Notes under the pieces: generated by a model
The model's input: the letters and a program-made list of their open reading frames with translations, nothing else
What the model was told of the DNA's origin: nothing
Database searches by the model: none
NCBI GenBank assembly: GCA_018292915.2
Contig: JACVVK020000453.1
Span: 55,001-119,000 of the forward strand
DNA length: 64,000 nucleotides
Direction: 5' to 3'
Source of the DNA: Batillaria attramentaria
Taxonomy: Eukaryota; Mollusca; Gastropoda; Batillariidae
Translations under genes and position numbers: made by a program
In this document: positions 21,925 through 33,481 of the stretch, in pieces
How the letters are laid out: the number at the start of each line of letters is the position of its first letter
Position numbering within the stretch: position 1 is the first letter of the stretch

Positions 21925-22126
21925 CTCTCCCGGACACGGGTGTTTGGATGTTTGTGAGAGTAACGTCCTTTTCCACCACATACGGGTATATCAAAGACGG
22001 GGCAACGATGAAAAAGCCAGTACAGATATCTGCCCCAAGCCGGGATACGAACTCACGACCCGAGCATTAGAAGTCCAACGCTCTACCATTCGGCCACCCC
22101 GGCTCCCCTCTCTCTCTCCTGGACAC
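21925..22126 (-). mobile_element. SINE S1, full length, 13-bp TSD
   Basis: Copy at 21938-22113 with complete head (GGGGAGCCGGGGTGGCCGAA). Flanks are CTCTCCCGGACAC at 21925-21937 and CTCTCCTGGACAC at 22114-22126, one mismatch. Confidence 0.9.
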
Positions 22127-22208
22127 TCGAAGAACAAAAATCGATCTGTAATTCGCAGCGGACACTAGCAGCATCGCATTTCCACTGAGGCATTGTGCAC
22201 CAAACACC

Positions 22209-22682
22209 ATGGACCTCAAAGTTTACAACAGGACCCTCAAAAATATGGCGAGAGGGTCCCAAGGACCCTTGTATTTTCGAATCACAGAGAACACTGAAAC
22301 TGCTGAAACGTATCGGCTGGACTGTACCAAAAAGCTCGCTGTTAAACTTGGTGCTCACTACATGTCAGTGGGCACCTTCGGGAGGAATCATGATAATGTA
22401 TTTGGAGACTTATTCCAGCTACTCTGAATAGAAAACCGCGTTGGAGGTGTCAGCTCAGGCTGAAGCTACATTCAACTCCGTGCTGACGTTGAAGGGAGGG
22501 ACGACATCATCAAAGACCACTGTTAAAAGTTTCACCACATTCTTCGAGACAAGCCCTGATAAAAGCTAATAATACAAATGCCTGCTGTAGTGCACACCGG
22601 ATGGAACAGTCCTCACAGGAGACAGGCAAATCTGCGAGTTCTGGGACTCTTCTTCAAACGATGGCAAAAAAAAAAAAAAAAA
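22209..22682 (+). pseudogene. Probable processed pseudogene (retrocopy) of an unrecognised gene
   Basis: A 72-codon frame at 22209-22427 starts in a near-ideal context (CACCATGG) and has protein-like composition (MDLKVYNRTLKNMARGSQGP; KKLAVKLGAHYMSVGTF). Just after its stop, another frame is open from about 22432 to 22563 (KTALEVSAQAEATFNSVLTL, then KSFTTFFETSPDKS, then two stops). The sequence ends in a 17-nt poly(A) at 22666-22682. There are no introns, the frames are shifted and there is a 3' poly(A), which together fit a retrocopied mRNA. No target-site duplication was found. I do not recognise the protein. Confidence 0.45.
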
Positions 22683-22789
22683 GGCGTTGGGTTGACATAG
22701 GAGATTGAAAAGCAGGGTGCGCTGCCATCCTAATTTTCTCTTCAATATTTCCTTGTCCCCTCAGCAAACTGTGGGAAGGGGGGATAAGA

Positions 22790-23170
22790 GAAATTTTATA
22801 AACTCATCATTATCAACATAACAACGGCTCGCCATTAATCAAAACCAATAAGACGAGGCAGAGGGGCACTGGAAGGGGAGATAAAAACGAACTAATTAAT
22901 TTGTAATGCCCCCGCCGTGTAGATGAGGGTCACTGGAGAAACGATGGCAGGGGGAGACAATTGATTGCGCGAGTGCTGTCCCTTGGCGACCCGTGACACA
23001 GACCCGAGTGTGACTCACAGTCGTAATCTGTGGCAGAAAACCCTTTAATTAAAGGGACTTTGACCGGCCCTCTCGTGGCCAGGAAGAAGGAAGAGACTGC
23101 CTCGAGAAGCTGACAGAAATTTAATCCGCTTCGAGGAGGTGAGGTTTGAAATCGGAGGAAATTCTGACCT
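22790..23170. other. Repeat-free block with AT-core palindromes, possible regulatory element
   Basis: The block has no microsatellite or transposon. It contains CCCTTTAATTAAAGGG (perfect palindrome, 23041-23056), ACTAATTAATTTG (about 22890) and GCCATTAATC. These resemble homeodomain-type cores. There is no direct evidence of function. Confidence 0.25.
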
Positions 23171-23344
23171 TCGTTTGAACTCTGTCACGGACACGAAATG
23201 ACATGATTATGAAAACATTAGGAGAAAAAACGTATGTCCTTACGTGTTCTTCCGTAATAGTAAATAATACTTAACAGGCATAAACTTTGTTATGACAGAT
23301 ACCAATTATGTAGACTAGGCAGACAAACATATCTGTGTACCCTT

Positions 23345-23450
23345 CCTCCCCCCCCCCCCCCCAAAAAAAAAAAAAAAACCCAAACAAACAAAAAAACAAA
23401 AAAACAAACCCCAACCAAACAAAAAACAAAAAAAAACCAAACAAACCGCA
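23345..23450. repeat. Poly(C)-poly(A) and AAAC-rich simple sequence
   Basis: C-run, A-run, then AAAAC/AAAC imperfect repeats. Confidence 0.9.
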
Positions 23451-23510
23451 AACCATACCACCAAGAAGTGGGTACAAAAGGTAAAGGATTGTTTTGGTCG
23501 TACACGAGGA

Positions 23511-23735
23511 AACAATATTATTGTACATAGAACCTCTCTCTCTCTCTGGCTCTCTTCTGTAGTTTTAATCCATCATAATTACTTACCAGTCTAGTCTGCC
23601 ATTGCAATGCTGTCAATATGTACTTTTTCCCCACTGAGAATTAACATAAGCGGTGCCGCTTGTTTATGCTCACTATCTGTTTACTTGAACGACTTGTCAG
23701 TATTGCAATAAACCTGTTTAAACCAACAATATTAT
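23511..23735 (+). mobile_element. 5'-truncated LINE 3' UTR (type b) with 11-bp TSD
   Basis: Insert 23522-23724 ends GCAATAAACCTGTTTAAACC. Flanks AACAATATTAT lie at 23511-23521 and 23725-23735. It is homologous to the minus-strand fragment at 21408-21565, only 2 kb away. Confidence 0.85.
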
Positions 23736-24104
23736 ACATGTACTGTACAAAATCAGAATCACTGCCCAGACTGTAACCAAAACAACAACAACAACAACAA
23801 CAACAACAAAAAACTGGCTTTACCAGGGAAAAAAATGTAATATCGTGGGCAGTCGACCTTCACCTGACTGTTGTTAAAACTGCATTTCAAAAGAGCGGTT
23901 TAAGTCTGAAATCCGTTCAGATAATATGCTAAATAATTATGTCCCTTCCCCCCCCCCCCCCCCACAACCCATCCCGTCTCTGCCCAGACGTGCTGAACAG
24001 TTTAGATGTGTCCGAATGGGTCACAGTTTTGAAGACTCAGACTGATTTTGGTTTACGATTTACAATCTACGCTACGGCTGACAGGGTTACTAACGAAAAA
24101 CATG

Positions 24105-24150
<46 letters not shown>

Positions 24151-25665
24151 GATCTAGAACTCCACGACTTTCTCATCCCGCTCAGTCACAAGAGTTAACC
24201 GACTCCATCGACAACAACGACGACGACGACGACGACCATCATAGGTCAACCGCTAGCAGTGAGTCGAGTCTGACTGCAAACAGTTCCTTCAAACAAAGAC
24301 CTAAAAAATCTCCTCTGCATCAGTTCGTCACTCGGCCCTTTGCCCTGTGTGAGCAGCGCCCTCAGCGAGGACATAGGATAATGAGGCGGGGGCGAGGGGG
24401 ATTCCCCCGTCGTTATATTCACGCTCACAGCTTGCCCGGGGACCCGGGGCCAGACCGGGAGAGGCGCTCGATGGCTCAAGGTGTCACGCGCTCAGCTGGA
24501 CCCCAGCTTGACACTAAGCGGGAAGGACCGTTACACGGAAGAAACTAATACAATGTGGACCACAAGATTAAGATTTTATGAGCCCGGTTATCGTCCTATG
24601 TGACTGCCAAACCGCCTAAGACTGATGCTAGTGCACTGTGCACAAAGGAAAGGGGGGGGGGAAGGTGGGGGGGGGGGGGGGGCTGGGCGTTTTCTCTGAG
24701 GACACGATCACCGAAATTCACTTTTCATTTTGTTAGAGAAGTATTTTTGTTTAAAGTTTCTAGTCCACACCCACCCAGTAGGTGGCGCACTGTTGTTTTC
24801 GGCGGTGTCTAGCTCTCAGTCTGTCTGTCTGTCAATGATTCAGGCAGGTGTTATTTTTTCTGTCTCCAGGCGGCTGCTAGTTTTTCTTTTCTTTGCCTTT
24901 TGTTCAGGTATAAGTTACTTCACTCAAGTGCATGTAAGTATATGCTAAACTCTCGTAACTATACTGCATTTGACTTTCTGACGCTTTCATAATAATATAC
25001 CCACGGTCACAACAACAACAACAACAGCAACAACAGCAACAACTTTATCGCACATCGCTCACGCCGCAAAACAAACAGAAGAAAACAGAGCTGTTGACCG
25101 AACGTGCCTTGCTAGTTGATACGTCACACTATAACATTTGCTAACACAGTGATGACAATAACAAGACTCTTACAAGGTCTTCGTGATAAAGACGTAGAAA
25201 CAGAGAAATCACAACTATGCCAACAATACCTCTTGACTAACAGCACTGCACGGTCCCATCCTGATCGATCAAGCACATGTACGTCCATGAAGACCACTAT
25301 ACTCCGACATGGCTGAACATGTAGAGGAAACACTACTTCCTCAACGTGTTCTCTCCTTTTTTTTTTATCGCTGATTAAATTTGTCCACAAGTTGTACTCA
25401 GCTTAGCTCCTCAAACAGGACAGAGACGCCGCCAAAATCCGGAGAACCGAAAAAAAAGGCATTCCGATCTCTCAGGAATCGACAAGGGGGAGAAACGCGG
25501 ACAGTGATTGCCCAACGTGGGCCAAAGTTTGAGTGAGGGAGAGGGCAGGGGGAGGCACATCCACTACGGGAGTTTCGGGGAGACAGGGGGAGTCAAGATG
25601 GCTCATCAATCACGGTGGCGACCAATAGCTCACAACATTCCCCTCGTCAGGAGGGTCGATAGCTT
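23736..25665. other. Non-coding; (AAC)n, (TAAC)n and G-rich tracts
   Basis: (AAC)n at 23780-23810, poly(C) at 23948-23963, (TAAC)11 at about 24104-24150, poly(G) at 24650-24682, (AAC)/(AGC) at 25010-25042. No exon was recognised. Confidence 0.6.

Positions 25666-25733
<68 letters not shown>
25666..25733. repeat. (GT)n microsatellite
   Basis: About 33 GT units, followed by GCCTCTATC. Confidence 0.96.
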
Positions 25734-25734
<1 letters not shown>

Positions 25735-26045
25735 CTCTATCAGTATCAGCCCTTCCCTCCTCCCCCCCCCCCCACCTCCCCCGACCTCGTTTCAAGCGGA
25801 GGTGTCAGGGCCTTTAGATGAAGACCTGCGATTAAACTAGATGTCCAAATACGATAAGAGGGGTTTTTGCATGACTAGGATGTGAATTCGCGGCACCTGA
25901 AAATGACAAAAAGGGGGACGGAAAACAGCGTACGGCGTGATACATTGTCCACACATGCGGTCAGAGACAATCAAGAAAATTATTAGCAACAGTATAGACA
26001 TCTGAGCACGACTGTATTGAGAAAAACGCTGACAACCTGGCCTGG

Positions 26046-26047
<2 letters not shown>

Positions 26048-26109
<62 letters not shown>

Positions 26110-26130
26110 GCACGCACGCACGCACGCACT
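26048..26130. repeat. (CA)n followed by (GCAC)n
   Basis: CA run at 26048-26105, then about six GCAC units to about 26129, a typical derivation of a tetranucleotide from a dinucleotide array. Confidence 0.95.
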
Positions 26131-26633
26131 ATTCTCAGACTGAATGGTACCGGCCGGTACAAATCCAGAACACACCTACTCCCCTACTCCAACCCCCTCT
26201 CCCACCTGTCCCCAAGCTATGTTGGTCCCCGATGCAATAACGCCACGTGCGTCAAATGACGTCATGTTATCAGTGCGATAACTGACAGCCGTAAAGATGT
26301 CAATGGCGTGAACAGCGTCCCGCGTCTCACCGAGGCCGGTATGACAGAGTGAGTAAATTAGCGACCCAGCGTGAACGTCAGTAAATAAGGAGTTCCATTC
26401 GCGAGAAGACAGCAGCGGAGAGTAGAAGAATGATCGGTAAGCTCGGCGGCCAGGGGTAACAGGCACAAAAATAAGTGGTGGTGATAACGTCTAGTAACGT
26501 GTAGCTCGGATAAATGATTTTACTTCACTCAGTTTGGCAACTAGACTGCCTCAATGAAAAGGTCCCTCTTCTCAACCCTATGTTCCCAACCTCCAGTGCG
26601 GTGGATAACAGTGCGAATATACATGTACTGTGC

Positions 26634-26637
<4 letters not shown>

Positions 26638-26671
<34 letters not shown>
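26638..26671. repeat. (TC)n microsatellite
   Basis: About 17 TC units. Confidence 0.95.
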
Positions 26672-26674
<3 letters not shown>

Positions 26675-26735
26675 AATGCGTTTTGACCTGATGGACGTTT
26701 TTCTCGATGGTTTTTGTTTCTTGTAGTTTAGTGCA

Positions 26736-26775
26736 TAATACCTTTTAACCCTAACCCTAACCCTAATACCTTTTA
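26736..26775. repeat. Interstitial telomeric-type repeat insertion flanked by a 12-bp direct repeat
   Basis: ACCCTAACCCTAACCC (26748-26763) lies between TAATACCTTTTA at 26736-26747 and an identical copy at 26764-26775. A telomere-like (CCCTAA)n insert with a target duplication fits repair of a staggered break with telomeric sequence. The array is short, so coincidence of the motif with a small duplication remains possible. Confidence 0.6.
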
Positions 26776-26879
26776 TATCTTGCTCCCTTTTTTCTCCGTA
26801 GTAGATAGTCTCTGTAGTATTAGCAACGGCAAGTTTGCAAACTGGCGAATTTCTGTCAAAACTTTTACCGTTGATAAAT

Positions 26880-26915
26880 AAAGTTTCATCATCATCATCA
26901 TCATCATCATCATCT
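26880..26915. repeat. (ATC)n after AATAAAGTTTC
   Basis: GATAAATAAAGTTTC is followed by about 10 ATC units. The arrangement resembles a retroposon 3' end with a short tandem tail, but no upstream element body was identified. Confidence 0.7.
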
Positions 26916-26994
26916 CTGGGCCGAAAAGCCATTGTGATTGCCATTCTGTCTGTACTGTGAAGTTCGCGTTCGGCGGTTACCAACTATGATGAAT

Positions 26995-27265
26995 CGATCG
27001 GACAAGAAGAAGAAGAAGAAGAAGAAAAAAAAAAATAATAATACGAAAAACCAACTCACAAAAAACCGTAAGCTTATCCTATATAGATTATCCTCTCAAA
27101 CCCTGAGTGAAAACGAGCAACACATGAAAGATTGACATGTGCGCCTCGAAACACAGAAGAAGAAGAAGAAGAAGAAGAAGAAGACAGTTAAAAAAAAAAA
27201 AAAAAAACTTACCCAATAACGTAAGCTTGTCTTAAGTATCCTCTCAACCCACTGGCAAAAAAATC
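26995..27265. repeat. Diverged segmental duplication with (GAA)n-poly(A) tracts
   Basis: Two copies are offset by about 153 bp. Each has a GAA run (27005-27026; 27157-27184), an A-run, then GTAAGCTTxTC and ATCCTCTCAA. The first copy ends near 27110 and the second near 27255. Confidence 0.65.
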
Positions 27266-27756
27266 CAGACCGAAGATGAAAGGCCCACAAGCGTCAACAC
27301 GACCTGCTTTATCACGCCACACACAAACCAGACGACACAAGTCAAGCGGTGTCGACACGGTAACAAACGTCACCAAACTGCACGCCGGCCGCCCTGTCAC
27401 ACCACTGCAATAAAAGTCACGCCAACTGCGGCAACAATCCCTCCCTCCCTCCCTCCCCGCCACTCCCCCCTCCCTCCCTCTTCCGCCCCCCCTCCCTCCC
27501 TCTTCCGCCCCCCCCCCCCGCCACCTCTTCTCCTTTCCTTCCTCTGTCGCGGCCTGGTCGTACCAGCACCTACCTGAAAAATTCCAGCGACAAAAACTTT
27601 TTTCCGGGTCAGCATACCGGACAGCTTTTACCTAGACACCTTACCTCACCTGTCCCTGACCGCCCTTTGATGTGAAGCGCTCGAGGTCGGTAAATAACTC
27701 CGCACGCCACGAGCGCACTGGCGGCAAGGCTAATGAATGAGTGGGATGAATGAAAG
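27266..27756. other. Non-coding; C/T-rich imperfect repeats at 27438-27545
   Basis: Contains repeated CCCTCCCTCCCTCTTCCGCCC units. No gene was seen. Confidence 0.5.
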
Positions 27757-27757
27757 G

Positions 27758-27844
<87 letters not shown>

Positions 27845-27854
27845 AAACTGGTTG

Positions 27855-27900
<46 letters not shown>

Positions 27901-27944
27901 CTGATTTATTTTAATTTTTCTGTGCAAACGGTGAAAGTTTTGGT

Positions 27945-27989
<45 letters not shown>

Positions 27990-28062
27990 GGTTTTTGTTT
28001 GTTTGTTTGTTTGTTTTGTTTTGAAAACGGTGGAAGTTTTGAGAGAGAGAGAGAGAGAGCAT
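27757..28062. repeat. Compound (GT)n/(GA)n microsatellite cluster
   Basis: GT at 27759-27796, GA at 27796-27841, GA at 27859-27897, GA at 27946-27985, TTTG repeats at 27990-28020, GA at 28041-28060. Short unique spacers between GA tracts share GAAACTG/GGTGAAAGTTTTGG-like words, so a repeat unit may itself have been duplicated. Confidence 0.9.
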
Positions 28063-28401
28063 CCCGACTTTTCCCTCCCCTCTTGTTTTGAAGTTTGGCG
28101 GAGGGAGTCTGCCCTTGCTAAAAGCTTCAGAAACATCACAACAACGACAGAACAGGCAAGATGGGAATGGACGGCCAATCAACTACTGTTATGTTACGTC
28201 AAGAGTAAATGATGCATGTCTTGATCAAGGCCGACTGTCTCCCTCCAGCACTTACGAAACAACCCCGCATGGTTCACGATGATGACAAATTGCACCCTAT
28301 TGTGTTAGATGACGCTCATTTCTAATTTCTTCATGCTTCGCTGCATCCGGGCGGGGGGTTTTCCTCCCCGTAATAACGTTAATTAGCTTATGCAGTCACG
28401 C

Positions 28402-28436
<35 letters not shown>

Positions 28437-29361
28437 TGTGTGGTGTGTGTGTGTGTGTGTTCTCGCTGTGCTGTCCAACAACGCGAGAGGGTCACAAGAC
28501 GCAGTAAATAAATTATACACAGAAGAAGAAGAAGAAAAGAAGTAAGTTGAATTTGTGACGAAGAACAAACAAGAATGAATAAAATAGCGGCAACAACTTA
28601 CTTGTATTAACTGCCGACAGACAGTACGAATTCACAGTACAAAGTCTCTATCGACGCCTGCCCAACCAAGACGACGCTCCAACTCTTAAGAAGTGTTTCA
28701 TTACTCTTACACTGCTCCCCTCACTCTTCACCAAGCATACGTACAAGTTTTCACGTCGCTTAATGCCATTTGCAGCTCGCGAATAATTCATGGGATTGGC
28801 CGGGACAAAAACAACAGAAAAGCGGGGATTAACGGAGAAGGCTTCTAGACGGTACACAACAAAAACCTGTCACAAGGTAAAGACGTCAACTTGGGACCAG
28901 ACCGTGTCAGCACGTGCCAGTTAGCGCCTTCCGCGCGTGCAGTCCAGGGACGAACAGAATTATTACGCTGTTGTCCTACCACGTCACGCATCGCCCGTTG
29001 TTACGATTCAAAGCTTCGTCTAATAAGTCGTGCGTGCCGTTTTCGAGGCTCGCCGTCATTAAATTCGTGTATAATTGATTAGCTTATACTCCCCCGGATG
29101 TAGAGAAAACCGGATGGGAGCACTGGGTTGGTCAATATTTCATGTACGTTATTCTTCCCCTGCAATTACGTAACACAACAGCCAAGTTTGTTTTGAAAGG
29201 TGAGTCACTGTTATTGACGACTCAGGCGGAAGCAGGTGAAGACAAAGAAAATCCCCAACCCTGCAGATGGGACGTTTAAGGGGTGACTGCCCGACACGGT
29301 GGTGGAATTGACTAACGCACGTACAGGCAAGCTGTTGAAATCCTTTCCTTTACGATTTGGT
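28063..29361. other. Non-coding intron sequence; (GA)n-(GT)n at 28407-28460
   Basis: Apart from the microsatellite and a short (AAG)n near 28522, no feature was recognised. Confidence 0.45.
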
Positions 29362-29535
29362 TGGTTGAAGGGAGGGTTAACGGCCTTGTTCCACCACGTA
29401 AGGGTGATATCAGAGTCGGGGCGACGAGGACCGTCAAAGCCAGCAGAAAAGTTAACCTCAACAAATAGCCGGGAACTGAACTCGGATCCCGAGCATTGCC
29501 AGTCCAACGATGTACCAGCTAGGCTATCCCGGTGA
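29362..29535 (-). mobile_element. SINE S1, old diverged copy
   Basis: Tail (GGTTAACGGCC on the plus strand), body (CCACCACGTAAGGGTGATAT) and head (CTAGGCTATCCCGG) are recognisable but carry many substitutions and a small insertion near 29450. No TSD was found. Confidence 0.75.
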
Positions 29536-30356
29536 ACTCTTCTTCGGTGAACATGCGTATGTACTACCAGGTCCGGTTCCTGGCCCGGGTGAAATTTTCT
29601 AGTGTAAACGTGCTTGGTTACGCCATGTTCGCTTATTTGGTCCAATGTAAACGCGCCCTTTCTTACTTCCATCACTGCTACAGAATAGTATCACCCACAC
29701 AACGATCAACGCCAGAACAAAGTCAGAAGCGAGGAAATACATGTACATACATAGTCCCACTCGGCAGACGCTCGGCAGACGCTTGTACCAATGACCATTC
29801 TCCACACATAACGAAACACTGACACTTCGCACGAACAAGTGCATTTAGAAAGTCTCCCCCCAGAGTAGGTATTTATATTTCACGGGCAACACTCCTGACA
29901 GGCGAGGTATCGGAAAGTCAGCGAGCGTGAGCGAAGTCTGCAAGGGGAAAAAAAAATGACCAGCGCATACAGGTATTTCCTATTCCCCTGACCTGGCTAT
30001 CGGTCACAGATTTCTGTGATAAATTCTGCCCAGCGACAAGGCTGATCACTCGAGGAACACGGCCGCGCGATACGGGTCTTGGGTGTCAGGAATGTCTGGA
30101 ATATCAAACACGCGACAGGCGCGTGCAGGAATGGGAATAAAAAGGGAAGGGGAAAAGGGGGAACTCTTTAAAAAAGAAGAAGAAGAAAATTTGAGGTTTC
30201 GAGTTCAGTTCACCGCAGTTCAGTTCGAGATGGCATGAACCGGACATGGTAATTAATTTTTGCGATGTGAAGTGCTCCGTTGCTTCCAACGTGAAACGAC
30301 GGACAATGAGTTCTCCTACTCCTCTGTGCATGTCTGTCAGTCTGTCTGCGCCCCCC

Positions 30357-30389
<33 letters not shown>

Positions 30390-30516
30390 GCAACCCCATG
30401 TTGCTTTCTCTAAATGTGGCTCCAGTGCATGAGGCTTAAACTTTACAAATACAGCACATACAAGTCTGTGGTTGGCCGTGATCGGTTGTCCATAATCGAT
30501 GAGCTTTTAACAATAT

Positions 30517-30518
<2 letters not shown>
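29536..30518. other. Non-coding; (CT)n at 30359-30388
   Basis: No gene recognised. A G/A-rich stretch lies at 30130-30190. Confidence 0.45.

Positions 30519-30614
<96 letters not shown>
30519..30614. repeat. Compound (GT)n-(GA)n microsatellite
   Basis: GT at 30521-30585, then GA to 30614. Confidence 0.97.
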
Positions 30615-30615
<1 letters not shown>

Positions 30616-31689
30616 CATAATTATCATACGTTCCACGTTATGCCAAGACTGCGAGGTAAGCATTCTACAGCCGTAATGACAAAACGCCATAAATCATATT
30701 GTGTAGATCATATCCTAAGTCCTCACTGCCCTCGTGTACATTTCCACTTATGGCCAGACCACAGACAGACGTATCCAGCATTGTTGTGTCTCCGCTGGAG
30801 AGCAAACTGGATACACGCCGCCCCTATCTACACCTTTTATCAGACACACCAGTCTACAGGGGTCGCGTAACAACTACCGTATCGTTTCGTTTGGACGACA
30901 AAAGCGAACCGTGAGGCCCTTGAGTACAAAACTTTACGGGAAGGACCGACCACCCCCCCCCTCCCCCCCCCCCCACCACCACCAACACACACACAGCTCC
31001 AGCCCTCCAATTTCCTGGACTAACCCACTTCGTTTTCGCAAACACAAGGTCAAACCGTTCCTTCCTGGCAGCTTTCAGTTTGACCATTCCGCAAAATGTT
31101 CAGTCCCTTGCTCAGGCTTACCTCCCATCTCGGTTCGCTGACCGACAATGACATCACTAGACTTTGTGCAACATTAATTGTCACAGCCTCTGTTGCTGCC
31201 ACAACTATGGCCAGTCACTGATTGCGTCTAAACACAAGAAGCAGAGGAATATGAGCTGTGGAAGTCCATTGCAGATAAAGGCATGCTATACTGAAGACGA
31301 AGAAGAGAAAAATGAAGAAGAAGGGAGAAAAAGAAAAAGAACAGAAAACAAACAAACAAACAAACAAACAATGTTAGTTTCACAAGCCGCGCTAAGATCT
31401 GACGGAGTCGTCGACGACAACAACAACAACACCCTTCTATATATCTCAAAATTTTAAATTGCTTCTCTGGTGATTTTGTTTTTTGTGTCTGACACTGTTT
31501 CTGAACCAAACTTTCAACAATACAGAAACTCTTGTATTACGTCTAGGAGATGATCAATTTTAATATTTGCTATACAAGCACTTTCTATTTCTGTTTGTTT
31601 TACCTAGTTCTAATTGATATTTGTTTTTGCGCCTTTTTGTAATCGGGAGTTCGACAAGTTAGCATGAAGCTGTATCGTCTCCTGGGTGT
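30615..31689. other. Non-coding; poly(C) at 30951-30975 and (AAAC)n at 31349-31370
   Basis: Open frames at 30734-31141 and elsewhere have no recognisable domain or splice borders that I can support. Confidence 0.4.
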
Positions 31690-31885
31690 CCTGCATGCAC
31701 GACGGGGGAGCCGGGATGGCCGAATGGTAGAGCGCTGGACTTCTAATGCTCGGGTTGTGAGTTCGTATCCCGGCTGGGGCCAACTATTTGTGCTGGCTCT
31801 TTCATCGTTGCCCCGTCTTTGAAATCACCCGTACGTGGTGGAAAAGGACGTTAAACCCGCACCCACCCACCCTGCATGCACGACG
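31690..31885 (+). mobile_element. SINE S1, full length, 15-bp TSD
   Basis: Copy at 31705-31870 with intact A box (TGGCCGAATGG) and B box. Perfect flanks CCTGCATGCACGACG lie at 31690-31704 and 31871-31885. It is a young-looking copy. Confidence 0.95.
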
Positions 31886-32454
31886 ATATAGCTGGGTAGG
31901 TAGGAAAAGTCCCCTATCGATTTCCTGGTGTTGGAGTCGTGTAGCGGAGAAGGTTAGCGCCGTTACACGTGCACCCTGTGGGGTCCCTAACTCCAACAGG
32001 GCCACCTGACATTAAGCGGCACTCCGTGCTCCCCACTACCTTGCTTCACGTGCCCCAGCAAATCCACTTGCCGTGGGGGGAGGTGCGCTTAAGACGGCTA
32101 ATCCAGCCCCGCAGAGAGGAGGGATTATCGCAGATTGAACAGATATGTCAACTGGCATGCGTTCTGGCGTTCTCCACAGTGTATACATGTATGTGTGTAT
32201 CGCAGGGTTAGCCCGCAAGCTGTGGGTTGCCTGACACTGTTTCAGGTCCATGGTAGTGATTGTGCTCAGTATGCAGTAGCTTACTTATGTTTATTCGCTA
32301 ACGGCGGGGGGAATTCTTCAGGTGACATGGAAACATCAGGCACATTCTCTGCCAGTAATCCTGTAGACTTAATACGGCATAATGAATGGGAACGGGCTGA
32401 CAATGTAGGGGTTATGAAATCACTCAGGGTCGGTCTCATGCGCTCAGTTATTAA
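31886..32454. other. Non-coding; possible degraded tRNA-like segment at 31930-32020
   Basis: AGTCGTGTAGCGGAGAAGGT, TTAGCGCCGTTACACGTGC and TCCCTAACTCCAACAGGG loosely resemble a SINE head. The evidence is weak. The rest is unique. Confidence 0.3.
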
Positions 32455-32728
32455 ACACAGCCCCCCCCCCAAACACAGCCCCCCCCAAACACAGCCCCCC
32501 CCCAAACACAGCCCCCCCAACACAGCCCCCCCCCAAACACAGCCCCCCCAACACAGCCCCCCCCAAACACAGCCCCCCCCAACACAGCCCCCCCCAACAC
32601 AGCCCCCCCCCCCCAACACAGCCCCCCCCAAACACAGCCCCCCCAAACACAGCCCCCCCCAACACAGCCCCCCCAACACAGCCCCCCCCAACACAGGCCC
32701 CCCCCCCCAACACACACACACACACACA
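32455..32728. repeat. AAACACAGCCCCCCC minisatellite ending in (CA)n
   Basis: About 17 units of 14-17 bp, (A)AACACAG followed by 6-11 C, with length variation confined to the C-run, then (CA)n at about 32709-32728. The minus strand is a regular G-run array with quadruplex-forming potential. A 308-codon frame across it (Pro/His/Ser-rich) is a by-product. Confidence 0.96.
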
Positions 32729-33417
32729 CGTCCCTATCTTGTTATTCCTTTCCGAAACTCGAGTGCTTCCCACGGGTTAAGCGCGTCGTCGCCGAACAGT
32801 GCAACCAAACCACTTACTTCCAACAACAACAACAACAACAAACAAAAAACAACAAAAACAATAACAAAAAAACAACCAACCAAACAAAAACAAACAAACA
32901 AAAAACAAAACAAAACAAAGAAAGCTGTACACTCGGGGGGTATCTCTAGTATGTGGTTTCGTCATTCGCAAACTTATTATCTCCTAGGCGCAATACAACA
33001 GTTCCAGAAAAGGCAAAAGAAAACAAACACCCCCCACCCATCGGCCCAAATCCCAAACTAAATCCCCCCAAACCAACAAGTAAACCCCCCCCTCCCCCTC
33101 CACGTACTGTCCAAGAAATTTACAAAGTCAGCTGAGGCCGACTGCAACTTCGACAGTGCATAAACCCATAAATATAAAAACATAAATGATCTGCCCTTAC
33201 GCCCCCACAGTCTAAGTGAAAACGACAGGAATAGTCGGGCAAAGTTAAGAGGATTGCCAATTACCTAGATGAACTCTGATAGGCAGAACTGACAAGACGT
33301 AATTCCTTCCAGAGAGACAACCACTAAACAGACAAGGTGGAACCAAAAACAAAACCTCATCATATAATCTAAAAATCAAGCAGGAGAAAAAGAGGCAAAA
33401 ACATAAATAAATAATCC

Positions 33418-33481
<64 letters not shown>

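Noticed and set aside
32135..33061. 308-codon plus-strand frame
   Set aside because: More than a third is the C-run minisatellite and AAC/AAAC repeats, the remainder has no recognised motif, and the length is explained by the repeat lacking stops.
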